From positions 1-48,455 of the forward strand of contig JABWCM010000012.1 of assembly GCA_013360285.1 (NCBI GenBank): a DNA stretch of 48,455 nt. The letters run 5' to 3'. Position 1 is the stretch's first letter. Each line of letters begins with the position of its first letter. Below are positions 34,133 through 43,319 of this stretch, one piece after another. Below the pieces are notes generated by a model. It searched no databases and was not told where the DNA came from. It was given only the letters and a program-made list of their open reading frames with translations. The position numbers and the translations under genes were made by a program. The stretch is from Myxococcales bacterium. GTDB taxonomy: Bacteria > Myxococcota_A > UBA9042 > JABWCM01.

Positions 34133-37100
34133 ATGAAAAACCGCTGCAGGAACCGGATGTTATTGGCGCCGATGACGTTGGCGACCATTTGTTTGATCAT
34201 CGGCTTGGTTGCCTGTGGTGATTCGGTCAAAATCGATTTGGCCCCCCCAACCAACCACCCAGAACCGGCGAATCTAAGCCGTTTTTGGGAAAATCCCAAT
34301 CTGGACTCGGGAATCGATCGGGACTTCGCGCTTATCTTACAGCCAGATCTGAGGTTGGACAATCATCGTCTACAGCAAAAACTTGGTTCACGCGGCCTCA
34401 AACTACTAACCGTGCTCCCGCCCCGAGTTGTTGTGGTCAGGTCTTCGGTGCAAACGGTCACAACGTGGCCGAATGACATTCTGGTCGCGGCCATTCCAAT
34501 AGACACGTTGGACCAAGAAAAAATCGACCGCTCCCCCGCAGAAACACGTGCAGCGTTGGCGGCACTGGCGGCGTCCGCGTCACCGGAAGCGGCACCGCCG
34601 GGGGCTTTCGACACAGTACTGGATGAGCCGTTTGAACACGAACCGGCGGTGGCTGAGGACAACGCACCGCCAACGTTGGATTTTCTTTCGCCATTGAACG
34701 ACGTGGGGCAACCGCCGGGCGCAGCCGCGGTGGATACGAGTCGATTCCTGGCTGGTAGCGTCGCCGTGGGTATTTTCTTGCCCGAATCCAATGGAAATGT
34801 GGACTTAAATACCGAAAACTGGACCGCCGACGAAGTGGCATCCGTGATGGGCCGAGTTCAAACCGCGACTTCTTTTTTGGCCGCCGAAGAACCGCTTGCG
34901 GACGTTTCTTTTGTTTTGCACCTGGAAAACAAACCAGCATCCGGAGGAACCTACGGAACGGTGGACAGCGATTTCGAAGGGATACGCCAGGTTCAGTTAA
35001 GCGGAGGAAAAAATTTCCCGGATTTGCTGCTGCAAGATGTTCTCAGCAAAGTTGGACCACCGGGCGGATTTACCCAAGGCACGACCTTACAACGCCTCAG
35101 AGCGTATGCAAATTGGTTGCGAACATCTTATAATACCAATTGGTCTGTCGTGTTGGTGATCATCGACAACACCGAAGCTCAGGGGGGTCGCGCGTCGGCA
35201 TATATCCACGGCCCGGCAATCAATGTGTTCAGCAACGGTCCGGCGAGCACGATTCTGCATGAGTTAGGGCATACCTTCGGGGCGTTGGATGAGTACCATC
35301 CGGATGCCGCGAAATCGGCCAACCTGCTGGCCGGAATCACGGAGGTTACCAATGCAAACACCCAATATGACAACGGATTGGGCGCGGTAAGTGGGCACGG
35401 TGAATCCATTCCATCTCTGATGTTGAGCAACGTGTCTTATGTGAATCCGTACACACGTGGAGCCTGGGGTTGGTACGATTCGGACCACGACGGAATTCTG
35501 GATTTGTTTGATGCGCCGCCGCGAATCACCTTTTCGGGGCCCCCGCAAGGAACGGGTCCGTGGACGGTGACCGGCCAGATTTCGGTTACACCGTTTATCC
35601 CCCAAGGAAGTTCTCCGGCTCCGCCTATTACCCTGGATGCCATACGTGACGTGCGGTGGCAAATCCGTGCACTGGGTCAATCCGGCAAAGAAAACGTTTG
35701 GTTACCGCTGCCGGCGTCCGACTCGGCGTGGGACGAAGCCGTAGAAAATTTCCTGTTGGTGATTCCGCCGCTGCCGCCGGGCAACTACCAGATTTCGGTA
35801 AAAGCACAAACGGGAGCCGGGTTGGACACGACACTTATTTACCCACACACTTTGCTTATTTTACCCGGGGCGGGTGCCACGGCTGCGGTCTTTGCGGACT
35901 TTGTGGTACCTACGGTATGGTCAGTAGAAAAACCGTTGTTGTTGTCCGGTGGAACGACGACGATTTTCGGAAACACCGACTCAGTAAGTTATCGATGGGA
36001 TATCGACAGCGATGGGCTTCCGGAGACCTCGTGGTCCGAAAACCCAGAAATTTCCTGGGTTTTTGATTCACCCGGAACCGTCAATCCAACCCTGTTTGTA
36101 TCGGTGAATGGCACAATACATAGCGCGACGCGGACGCTGGAAATCATAGCCGGTCCGCCACCGCCGGAGGCACGATTTATTGCGACTCCAGCAACAACCG
36201 TGGGCGCACAGAAGACGGTTGAAGTATTGTTTCAACCGTTGGCGCCGTTGGACACGGGATTGTTGGGCCGGTGGGATGTGGACGGCGACGGTACGTTTGA
36301 AACCGATTGGGCGCCACTCGCGCCTTATGTACATACCTATCCCATCCCCGACATGCGACTGGAGTTGTCACCCGGCACCCCCACACCCGGGGGGCGGGTT
36401 TATAAATCGATCCTGCTGCACAACGGGTGGGGCTTCGCGCTGGACGCCGACAGAGAACAACTGTACGCGGTGGAAATCGGTCCGGAGGCGACCACAACAA
36501 TTCGGTCGTCGGTGACCGTGCCCCAAATCACGATCCACTCGGAAATGGTTCCCGACGGTGACACCCTGATTGTATCCCGCGGGGCAAGCGGCCTTGTGCG
36601 GATTGATGTTTCTGACCCAACGAAAGGTCTTTTGGTGATTGGGCCGGTCGCTCCGGGTGCAACCACTATGGCTCACGGCATCGTCAACGCAAAGGGACAT
36701 TTGCTGGTGGCCGACAAAGATGGGCTGACGGTGATTGATCCCACTGAAACCGGTCAGTTGGTGGCCCATCTGCCGCACAGTGCACCGGGACAGGTAGTCG
36801 ATGTCGATGTTTTTGGCGACCTGGTGTGTGCTGTTGTGCGACACGACGATGATTTGTATGCCGGTACCCTGGTGGTCTACGATATCAGTAATATAACAAC
36901 CCCGGTGCGGCGAGGTGAGTTGCACTTGGCTACCGCGAACGGGATTTTGTCATGGTCGACCCCTACTTCCGTGGATGCGGCCAACGGCCTGTGTTTCGTC
37001 GCCGATGTTTGGTCTGGCGCACGTATCGTTGATGTGACAAACCCAGACGAACCCACATTATTGACCACGTTGGATGTCGATGGGGCCGTTTGGGATACGC

Positions 37101-39136
37101 AACTGCGAGACGACGGCCTGCTGTTTGTTGCGAGCGTGTATCAATTACATGTTTTTGCCATGAACGACCCCGCACAGCCTCAATTGTTGACGGATTTGGC
37201 TTTGCGGTTCCCGCGGGGGATCGTTTTTGCCGACGATGGAACCATCCACTTTGCTGGGAGTCGGAACGGCTACCAAATCGGACAGTTGATAATCGACGAA
37301 CCATTCCGTTCTAAGGTGTGGACCGCTAAGTTACAAGTCATGGCCGACGGGGTCACAGCCCAGAGTAGCCGGAATATCTGGGCGGTAAGTTACGGTGCAC
37401 CACCGCAGGCCAAACTGAACGTTTCTGCCGTGGGTTATCAGGTACAACTGGACGCAAGTGGGTCCTTCGATCCCGACAAAAATACTACGTGGGACGGCTT
37501 ATTACGTTATCGGTGGGACTTCGATGGTGATGGTGCCTTTGACACCGGGTTTGTCGACAACTCCCAGGCGACGACGTCCTTTTTGACGCCCGGCCGCCAT
37601 ACGGTCTCGGTCGAAGTGCGGGATCGGTTTTGGGGCGTGGGAAGTGCGACGACTTCGGTTTGTATTGCCGACACCACCGGCGGCCTCGCCGATGAACGAT
37701 GCGGCGACAACTTAGACAATGACTGTGACGGCGACGTGGACGAAGGCCAGGAGAGCCTCGGAGCCGCCTGTTCGTTGGGGGTCGGAGACTGCCAGACAGC
37801 CGGCATGTGGGTTTGTGACCCCAAAAGTGGAAAAGTGCTGTGCGGGGTTCCAGAAAATACGTTGACTCCCGAGGTGTGTGGCGATGGACTTGACAACGAT
37901 TGTAACGGCATGGTCGACGACGGGTTTGCCGACGAAGGTGCGCCGTGTACCAAAGGACTCGGCGAATGTACCCAAACCGGTGTTTGGACGTGTCCCACAG
38001 GGGGTGCGTGGCAACTTGAATGCGATGTCACACCCAAAGAACCCTCAGCCGAGGTGTGCAACGGCAAAGACGATGATTGCGATGGAGAAGTTGATGAAAA
38101 CATCGTGATGTTGCTTCCATGCGATGGTGTCGACATAGACAACTGCGCTACCGGAACGTGGATATGTGACAACGGAGTCAGCTTATGTGAGGAGGTATTG
38201 GGGCAAACTTTACAGGAGTTGTGTGACGGCAAAGACAATGATTGCGACGGTATGGTTGATGAAGGGTTTTCGTCGAAAAACCTGGATTGTGATGGTCCGG
38301 ACCCCGACAAATGCCGATTCGGCAAGTGGGTTTGTTTGCCCGATGGAAAAGCGCTGGAATGTGTGGAAATTGGCCCAGGTTTGGCTGAGTTGTGTAACGG
38401 AGTAGACGACGACTGCGACAAAGTTGTCGACCAAAATTTTCCGGATGTCGGACTTCCTTGTGACGGCCCGGACATCGATTTTTGTAAAACAGGGACCGGT
38501 GTTTGTGCTCCGGATGGGCAGTCAATGGTGTGCGAGGAACAAGCCCCGGCATTTGTGGAAACATGTAATGGCAAAGATGACGACTGCGATGGATTCGTGG
38601 ATGAGGACTTTGGCCCTGTGGGTGAGTTGTGTGATGGTCCGGACAAAGACATGTGCAAAACCGGTACCAGGGTGTGTCAGACAGAGTCTTTGTCCACGTG
38701 TAATGAACCGGAAAAGGGCGGATGGGTTGAACTGTGTAATTATGTCGACGATGATTGTGATGGCGAAGTCGACGAAGGATTTGAGGGACTGGGTCTTCCG
38801 TGCGACGGCCCCGACGAAGATAAGTGTGTCTCCGGATGGCTCGGGTGCAGCGCCGACCTGGAGACCACGGTGTGTCACGAAACCGGGGGGACATCTTATG
38901 AAATCTGCAACGGAATCGACGACGATTGCGACCTAGACATCGACGAAGATTTTCCGGTTGGAACGCCCTGCGACGGCCCCGATATTGATTTCTGCAAAAA
39001 CGGTGTGTTTGGTTGCAGCCCCTCAGGGGAGCAAGTCGTGTGTGGCGGCGAATCGATTGTTCACATCGTCGAAGTATGTAATGGAAAAGATGATGATTGT
39101 GATGGAATGATAGACGAGTGGGGTTGTTCTCCTTAA
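34133..39136 (+). CDS. Giant M64-type metallopeptidase lipoprotein with MopE-repeat tail
   Basis: 1667 residues. The signal ends ICLIIGLVAC with lipidated Cys (about 28), then Gly-Asp-Ser. HELGHTFGALDEYH at 376-389 gives zinc ligands His376 and His380, catalytic Glu377 and the LDEY extension typical of family M64 (IgA-peptidase-like). Preceding sequence (about 240-370, including LQRLRAYANWLR and WSVVLVIIDNTEAQGGRA) fits that catalytic domain. About 600-720 holds PKD-like modules with DIDSDG/DVDGDG calcium-type loops. About 800-1060 resembles LVIVD propeller repeats (GLVRIDVSDPTKG; ARIVDVTNPDEPTLL). After another PKD-like segment, residues 1185-1667 carry nine MopE-type repeats (CNGKDDDCDGxxDE) and the chain ends six residues after the last. 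An alternative ATG at codon 9 has a better ribosome site but loses the basic n-region. The substrate is unknown. Confidence 0.88.
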   Translation: MKNRCRNRMLLAPMTLATICLIIGLVACGDSVKIDLAPPTNHPEPANLSRFWENPNLDSGIDRDFALILQPDLRLDNHRLQQKLGSRGLKLLTVLPPRVVVVRSSVQTVTTWPNDILVAAIPIDTLDQEKIDRSPAETRAALAALAASASPEAAPPGAFDTVLDEPFEHEPAVAEDNAPPTLDFLSPLNDVGQPPGAAAVDTSRFLAGSVAVGIFLPESNGNVDLNTENWTADEVASVMGRVQTATSFLAAEEPLADVSFVLHLENKPASGGTYGTVDSDFEGIRQVQLSGGKNFPDLLLQDVLSKVGPPGGFTQGTTLQRLRAYANWLRTSYNTNWSVVLVIIDNTEAQGGRASAYIHGPAINVFSNGPASTILHELGHTFGALDEYHPDAAKSANLLAGITEVTNANTQYDNGLGAVSGHGESIPSLMLSNVSYVNPYTRGAWGWYDSDHDGILDLFDAPPRITFSGPPQGTGPWTVTGQISVTPFIPQGSSPAPPITLDAIRDVRWQIRALGQSGKENVWLPLPASDSAWDEAVENFLLVIPPLPPGNYQISVKAQTGAGLDTTLIYPHTLLILPGAGATAAVFADFVVPTVWSVEKPLLLSGGTTTIFGNTDSVSYRWDIDSDGLPETSWSENPEISWVFDSPGTVNPTLFVSVNGTIHSATRTLEIIAGPPPPEARFIATPATTVGAQKTVEVLFQPLAPLDTGLLGRWDVDGDGTFETDWAPLAPYVHTYPIPDMRLELSPGTPTPGGRVYKSILLHNGWGFALDADREQLYAVEIGPEATTTIRSSVTVPQITIHSEMVPDGDTLIVSRGASGLVRIDVSDPTKGLLVIGPVAPGATTMAHGIVNAKGHLLVADKDGLTVIDPTETGQLVAHLPHSAPGQVVDVDVFGDLVCAVVRHDDDLYAGTLVVYDISNITTPVRRGELHLATANGILSWSTPTSVDAANGLCFVADVWSGARIVDVTNPDEPTLLTTLDVDGAVWDTQLRDDGLLFVASVYQLHVFAMNDPAQPQLLTDLALRFPRGIVFADDGTIHFAGSRNGYQIGQLIIDEPFRSKVWTAKLQVMADGVTAQSSRNIWAVSYGAPPQAKLNVSAVGYQVQLDASGSFDPDKNTTWDGLLRYRWDFDGDGAFDTGFVDNSQATTSFLTPGRHTVSVEVRDRFWGVGSATTSVCIADTTGGLADERCGDNLDNDCDGDVDEGQESLGAACSLGVGDCQTAGMWVCDPKSGKVLCGVPENTLTPEVCGDGLDNDCNGMVDDGFADEGAPCTKGLGECTQTGVWTCPTGGAWQLECDVTPKEPSAEVCNGKDDDCDGEVDENIVMLLPCDGVDIDNCATGTWICDNGVSLCEEVLGQTLQELCDGKDNDCDGMVDEGFSSKNLDCDGPDPDKCRFGKWVCLPDGKALECVEIGPGLAELCNGVDDDCDKVVDQNFPDVGLPCDGPDIDFCKTGTGVCAPDGQSMVCEEQAPAFVETCNGKDDDCDGFVDEDFGPVGELCDGPDKDMCKTGTRVCQTESLSTCNEPEKGGWVELCNYVDDDCDGEVDEGFEGLGLPCDGPDEDKCVSGWLGCSADLETTVCHETGGTSYEICNGIDDDCDLDIDEDFPVGTPCDGPDIDFCKNGVFGCSPSGEQVVCGGESIVHIVEVCNGKDDDCDGMIDEWGCSP

Positions 39137-39193
39137 GACTACACGCCGTGCGGGGGAACGGATACCGGAAATCGCACAAAAAGTGTTAACTGA

Positions 39194-40480
39194 ATGGCAA
39201 TCAACAAACACGTCTCGTTAGCATTTTGGGTTGTAGCGGCCTGCGGTGTCGGGTGGGCGGGAGCCACTTGGTGGGGCCAGCGTGAAGCAGGTTCATCGCA
39301 GCTCGACGTTGCAAACGTGGGCGCAACGAAGTCCAAAGCAGAAATGACCGCTTTCGCGATTTCCAAAACCGGTGCGTTATATAAACCGTACGTTCCTATC
39401 GGCAAAGCAGGAGACGAACCAAACCCGAAAACCACGTTGACAAATGTGACCGAGGATGCAGCGCTCCAGTTTCCGGAGGAACAAACCACGCGGCGTCAGC
39501 AAACGTTCGCACTTCCGCTCGATCTGCCTGACTCGGCGCTCCAGATTCCCGATCCCGCCAATGCAGAAGCACTGATCGACAAGTTACGAAACACAGTACC
39601 AGAGGCCGGCGTACACGAAAACCTTCCTCCCCACACTCCAGTAGATCGTTCCACCGACCCACATGCAGCCATTTCGCTCGGCAATGTGACCACCGGATCG
39701 TTGATTCAGGGGAAACCACTGCCCCAGGACAGCTTTGGATTAAGAATTTTGCCGAAAACGATAACACGCGGATATTATTACGGAACAGATGGGCTGATCA
39801 CCGCCGTCAAAAACGCGGCCGCCCAAGTCGCCGAAAAATACCCTGGCAGCGTGTTGTGGGTTGGTAATTTAAGCCGAGAGATCGGCGGCGACATTGAACC
39901 GAGCGTATCCCACAATTCAGGCCGGGACGCGGATATCGCGTTTTATGCCTGCGATCTGGTCGGCGAACCGATCGATACGGGCCAATTTGTGCGATTTGAT
40001 GCCGATGGAAAAAGCGAGGACTACAAAACACAGGTTTTTTTTGATTCAAAACGAAACTGGGCGTTGGTTCGCGCCCTGCTTATGGACACATCCGTTCAGG
40101 TTCAGCACATTTTTATTGCGGAGTGGCTGAAGCAACTTCTTTTGGAATACGCTATTCGGTCGGGAGAAGATGCAGACATTGTGTTTCGTGCGGAACGTGT
40201 ATTGGAACAACCCCGCGATTCGTCTCCCCACGCCGAACATTTTCACTTACGGTTGTACTGCGAGCTGACAGAACGCCTTTCTGGTTGCCATGATTTCGGC
40301 GTACGCCATCCGTGGGTTGATGACTTCGCCCAGCAACGGGACGACCGACTTCAGGCATTGATTCGGTTGTATCAATCGAACCGCCAGGACGAACGGGACT
40401 ATGCATTACGACAGTTGGATTTGCTTACGGTGATTCCAGACAGCCAGGTCGAACGATGGGAATCCGTGGAGGATTTATAA
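39194..40480 (+). CDS. MepA-like (M74) murein DD-endopeptidase, membrane-anchored
   Basis: 428 residues. A hydrophobic segment (about 8-28, LAFWVVAACGVGWAGATWW) is a signal anchor or uncleaved signal, followed by a linker of about 140 residues. The C-terminal half matches the penicillin-insensitive murein endopeptidase family: SFGLRILPKT, NLSREIGGDIEPSVSHNSG leading into RDADI, with His240 and Asp247 as metal ligands, and HAEHFHLRLYC with His346, His349 and His351. This family cleaves D-Ala-meso-DAP cross-links in the periplasm. The N-terminal extension makes it longer than E. coli MepA. It follows the M64 gene by 57 bp on the same strand and its 3' end overlaps the convergent DUF1287 gene by 6 bp. 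Confidence 0.87.
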   Translation: MAINKHVSLAFWVVAACGVGWAGATWWGQREAGSSQLDVANVGATKSKAEMTAFAISKTGALYKPYVPIGKAGDEPNPKTTLTNVTEDAALQFPEEQTTRRQQTFALPLDLPDSALQIPDPANAEALIDKLRNTVPEAGVHENLPPHTPVDRSTDPHAAISLGNVTTGSLIQGKPLPQDSFGLRILPKTITRGYYYGTDGLITAVKNAAAQVAEKYPGSVLWVGNLSREIGGDIEPSVSHNSGRDADIAFYACDLVGEPIDTGQFVRFDADGKSEDYKTQVFFDSKRNWALVRALLMDTSVQVQHIFIAEWLKQLLLEYAIRSGEDADIVFRAERVLEQPRDSSPHAEHFHLRLYCELTERLSGCHDFGVRHPWVDDFAQQRDDRLQALIRLYQSNRQDERDYALRQLDLLTVIPDSQVERWESVEDL

Positions 40481-41332
40481 TCCGTTGTGCGCTTGCTGAA
40501 CCGGACCAAACACTTTGGGGTGGACCCGAAAGTGCGCGCGTACACTCCACGTAGTAACCAGGTTGTCCCCGGTTATTTTACTAGCTTTGGGGTGAAGATC
40601 GATCACATAAGGCACGCCGTCGGTATTTTTACGCAAGGACACTATCCCGGCGTGGTCCGGATACTCTCCGATTCCCCAACTCCACATCACAATATCACCG
40701 GGCTGATAATGAACGAACGAACTGTCATCTACATGGGTGGTAACACGTTCGGCGTGTTGCAGCAGATAAGCATACACATTGGCAAGGCGTCGATGGTCGA
40801 TGTTGGGGTCGGGTTCTTTGTTTTTCCAGCGTTTCAGGGGATAGTGGTGGGGATTTTGTTTTCGATCTTCGTGAATTTCGCGTTGCAAATCGATTCCGAC
40901 GGCACGCAACGACCGCACAATGACGTCGGCTCCTGTACCAACATGACTCGGGACATCTCCACCGGGGTACGCAATTCGAAAATAGTCTGAGGAATAGCGG
41001 GTTTCCGATGCCAACTGAATTTCGGCTGCCTCAGCAATTCTGCGCTGAAAATCGGTAATTTGCGGCTCGGGCCTGCCGACAAATTCCGCCACTTTACCGG
41101 CAAGTGCCGCCAACGGCGGCGACGTGGCCTTGGATGTAGATTTTGTTTCCGGAGCCGCAAAAAGTGGGGAAAAGACATGTTGCCAATACCCAACTAGAAT
41201 TCCGGCCAAACTTCCGTATACCAAAACGGGCCACAACGAGGAAAAACGACGGCGCTGACGGGTAACGCCTCGTAGAACACTGATTTTGACTTCACCACCG
41301 TCGATGTTTTTTCCCTTCATACGCCATGACAT
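40475..41332 (-). CDS. DUF1287 family protein (YiiX/NlpC-P60-like fold)
   Basis: 285 residues. The N-terminal 30 residues are basic, then a single transmembrane anchor (about 33-52, WPVLVYGSLAGILVGYW). The body matches DUF1287: RIAYPGGDVPSHVGTGADVI, GIDLQREIHEDRKQNP, DPNIDHRRLANVYAYL, YQPGDIVMWSWG and HAGIVSLR. The HAGIV and DIV elements resemble NlpC/P60-like folds, but I see no catalytic Cys, so activity is uncertain. It is the last gene of the minus-strand cluster 45142-40475, 53 bp after the unknown secreted protein gene. It converges on the MepA-like gene, suggesting both act on the cell wall. Confidence 0.85.
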   Translation of the reverse strand: MSWRMKGKNIDGGEVKISVLRGVTRQRRRFSSLWPVLVYGSLAGILVGYWQHVFSPLFAAPETKSTSKATSPPLAALAGKVAEFVGRPEPQITDFQRRIAEAAEIQLASETRYSSDYFRIAYPGGDVPSHVGTGADVIVRSLRAVGIDLQREIHEDRKQNPHHYPLKRWKNKEPDPNIDHRRLANVYAYLLQHAERVTTHVDDSSFVHYQPGDIVMWSWGIGEYPDHAGIVSLRKNTDGVPYVIDLHPKASKITGDNLVTTWSVRAHFRVHPKVFGPVQQAHNGL

Positions 41333-41385
41333 TATATGGTCGTTTTTGGGGTGTCAACCGCGGGATTTGTCCAACGAAAACGAGT

Positions 41386-42219
41386 TTATTTGGGAAAAAG
41401 CGATTTTTTGGGGGCCACAAGACGCTGATTTGTCAGCACATACAGAACGTCACGGCGCACAGATTTTCGTACGAATTTGGGACGAGCAGCTTCTACCAAA
41501 ATCTCTTTGGCCACGAGTCCTTTCGAATGGGTGGAGAGTTCGGCGTCAAACCGCCACACGGTCCCGCAAACATCTTTACCACCAAGGGTTTTTTGCGTTT
41601 GAATCACGTCCTGTAACCGTCCGCACACCCCCTCGTTACCCCCATGGATGGGGACGGTACCGATTGGCTGCAGTCTGGTTTTTTTTTGGATCCAAAATTG
41701 CCGTTCTTGGCGGATAAGGCCGCGTTTTCGATAGATTTTGTCGATGGGAAACACCGGTGTTTTGCCGAAATTGAAGGCCGACGTCGGCACCCACAACTCC
41801 CGTCCGCTGCTCTGCGTCAAATTCCCGGCAATGGCCCGAACAACATGTTTGCCGTTGTGGGAGTCCACAAGGGCTGGGAGCACCCACGCCGTACATTCGT
41901 CGCACACAAAATGAGGGGACTCGGCACCGGCCGGCGTCCGAACAAACCAAATGAGGACCAGATGCAAACCCTGTCCGGGCAACGCTTCTGTTCTCAAGTA
42001 AGTGAGTGGATGTGGACATCCACCGAGCGCAGTCCCGAAAACGGATTTGGTCGAACAACGTATGTTAACGGTTTTTTGTAATGAAGGAACCACTGCGGCA
42101 GCAAGCTCGCGTTCCATTTCTATCGTCAGGGGTCCCTCGGCGGCCTGACCTATGCCCGTGGGCGTGCCCAAAAACACGATCCCCACTGCAAACAATCGAA
42201 CGGTCCAACGTTTGGGCAT
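41386..42219 (-). CDS. Unknown secreted protein with Cys pairs
   Basis: 277 residues from ATG 42219, which starts 2 nt after the stop codon of the hydrolase gene; the frame could begin at a TTG 24 nt earlier, inside that gene. The signal peptide is MPKRWTVRLFAVGIVFLGTP, then TGIGQAA (cleavage about 27). I do not recognise the family. Seven Cys are visible, including HFVCDECTAW and the spaced pair GVCGRL/DVCGTVW, suggesting disulphides or metal binding. Its tight coupling to the hydrolase implies joint expression and possibly a joint function in the envelope. Confidence 0.75.
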   Translation of the reverse strand: MPKRWTVRLFAVGIVFLGTPTGIGQAAEGPLTIEMERELAAAVVPSLQKTVNIRCSTKSVFGTALGGCPHPLTYLRTEALPGQGLHLVLIWFVRTPAGAESPHFVCDECTAWVLPALVDSHNGKHVVRAIAGNLTQSSGRELWVPTSAFNFGKTPVFPIDKIYRKRGLIRQERQFWIQKKTRLQPIGTVPIHGGNEGVCGRLQDVIQTQKTLGGKDVCGTVWRFDAELSTHSKGLVAKEILVEAARPKFVRKSVRRDVLYVLTNQRLVAPKKSLFPK

Positions 42220-42221
42220 GA

Positions 42222-43319
42222 TTATAAATGCACGGATAACCAACCGATGATGGTGTCCCAGGCATCCGGAATGTTGTTTAGGAGTGCAATTCCATGATCA
42301 GAACCATCGTAAATCTGCTTTTGTACATTTCCGGCAGCATCTTCGACCAATTTGGCACACGTCGCAGCTTGATCTCCGTTGGAATCCGCTTCTGTCGCTA
42401 AACACAACACATTGCTCAATGCAAAGTTAGTCGCACCAGACAAGGATTCGATCGCGCTGTACCGAGGAGAAACCGGAACCACGGCCTTGGCCCCTAACTC
42501 GGCCACCATCGCGACAACCGCTAAGTTAGCACCAATGCTGGTACCAATCACACCGACGCGCGATGGATCCACCGCCCAGTGTGACAATAACGCGGCCATT
42601 GCTGCGGCAAGGTCCATCGGAGTCTGCGCCGGATCGGTCAACAGATTATTGAACGGCCCATCCTGTGCGTCGGAACTCCCATGGCCACGCAAGTCGAACG
42701 TGAGGACAAGGTAGCCCGACTTGGCCAATTTTTCCGGCCAGTCACCCCACTGTTGTTGCGATAAATTGAACTGATGAACGAGCAACAACCCCGGAAGACA
42801 CACCGCCCCGGGTGAAAATGTGAACGTTGCCGCCAATGATTTGCCGTCGACCGTCTCCAGCTTGACGGACTCTGTCAGCACCGCCTCTGGAGGCAACAGC
42901 GCCGGCACCGGTCCGCATGGCAAGTCTGCATCAGGGGTAACCGCAGCGTCAGACACATCATTATCCGGTGATTCCACGTCTATCGAGGCATCAAGCGAAG
43001 GGTCGGCGTCATCTGGTGCGTCTCCAACCGTTTCTAACGCGACGTCTGAAACAGCGGACGACCCATCCTCGATGTCCGACCACGCTTGATTGGTATCGCT
43101 GTCGAGCTGCGGCAAGGTATCGGTGTCCTGAAGAGAGTCAACCAAGGGCAGTTCGATACCATCGGACACCAAATCGACATCACCGCTTGTGGCGTCTTGC
43201 GACACCCCATCCTGCGGATTGAGGCTGGTCTCGGTCTGTGTGTCGGGGTCGGATGCTCCACATGCTACAAGTGGCATGACACAAACGAGAAAGAGCCGAG
43301 TAACTAACTTATTTAACAT
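42222..43319 (-). CDS. Lipoprotein with alpha/beta-hydrolase (dienelactone-hydrolase-like) domain
   Basis: 365 residues from ATG 43319, which overlaps the stop of the upstream gene (ATGTTAA). The lipoprotein signal is MLNKLVTRLFLVCVMPLVAC with Cys20, then Gly-Ala-Ser. About 30-135 is an acidic Asp/Ser linker. The hydrolase domain (about 140-365) shows LTFDLRGHGSSDAQDG after the lid-entry strand, the nucleophile elbow VGVIGTSIGANLA with Ser261, and catalytic His342 in YDGSDHGIAL; the acid is probably in EADSNGD (about 311-317). The fold fits carboxylester or dienelactone hydrolases and acyl-peptidase-like enzymes; the substrate is unknown. Placement on the cell surface or in the periplasm follows from the lipobox. 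Confidence 0.83.
   Translation of the reverse strand: MLNKLVTRLFLVCVMPLVACGASDPDTQTETSLNPQDGVSQDATSGDVDLVSDGIELPLVDSLQDTDTLPQLDSDTNQAWSDIEDGSSAVSDVALETVGDAPDDADPSLDASIDVESPDNDVSDAAVTPDADLPCGPVPALLPPEAVLTESVKLETVDGKSLAATFTFSPGAVCLPGLLLVHQFNLSQQQWGDWPEKLAKSGYLVLTFDLRGHGSSDAQDGPFNNLLTDPAQTPMDLAAAMAALLSHWAVDPSRVGVIGTSIGANLAVVAMVAELGAKAVVPVSPRYSAIESLSGATNFALSNVLCLATEADSNGDQAATCAKLVEDAAGNVQKQIYDGSDHGIALLNNIPDAWDTIIGWLSVHL

Noticed and set aside
37507..38658. 383-residue minus-strand open frame opposite the M64 protein's repeat tail
   Set aside because: The Ser/Pro/His-rich translation is what complementing CDGxDDDCDG repeats would give.
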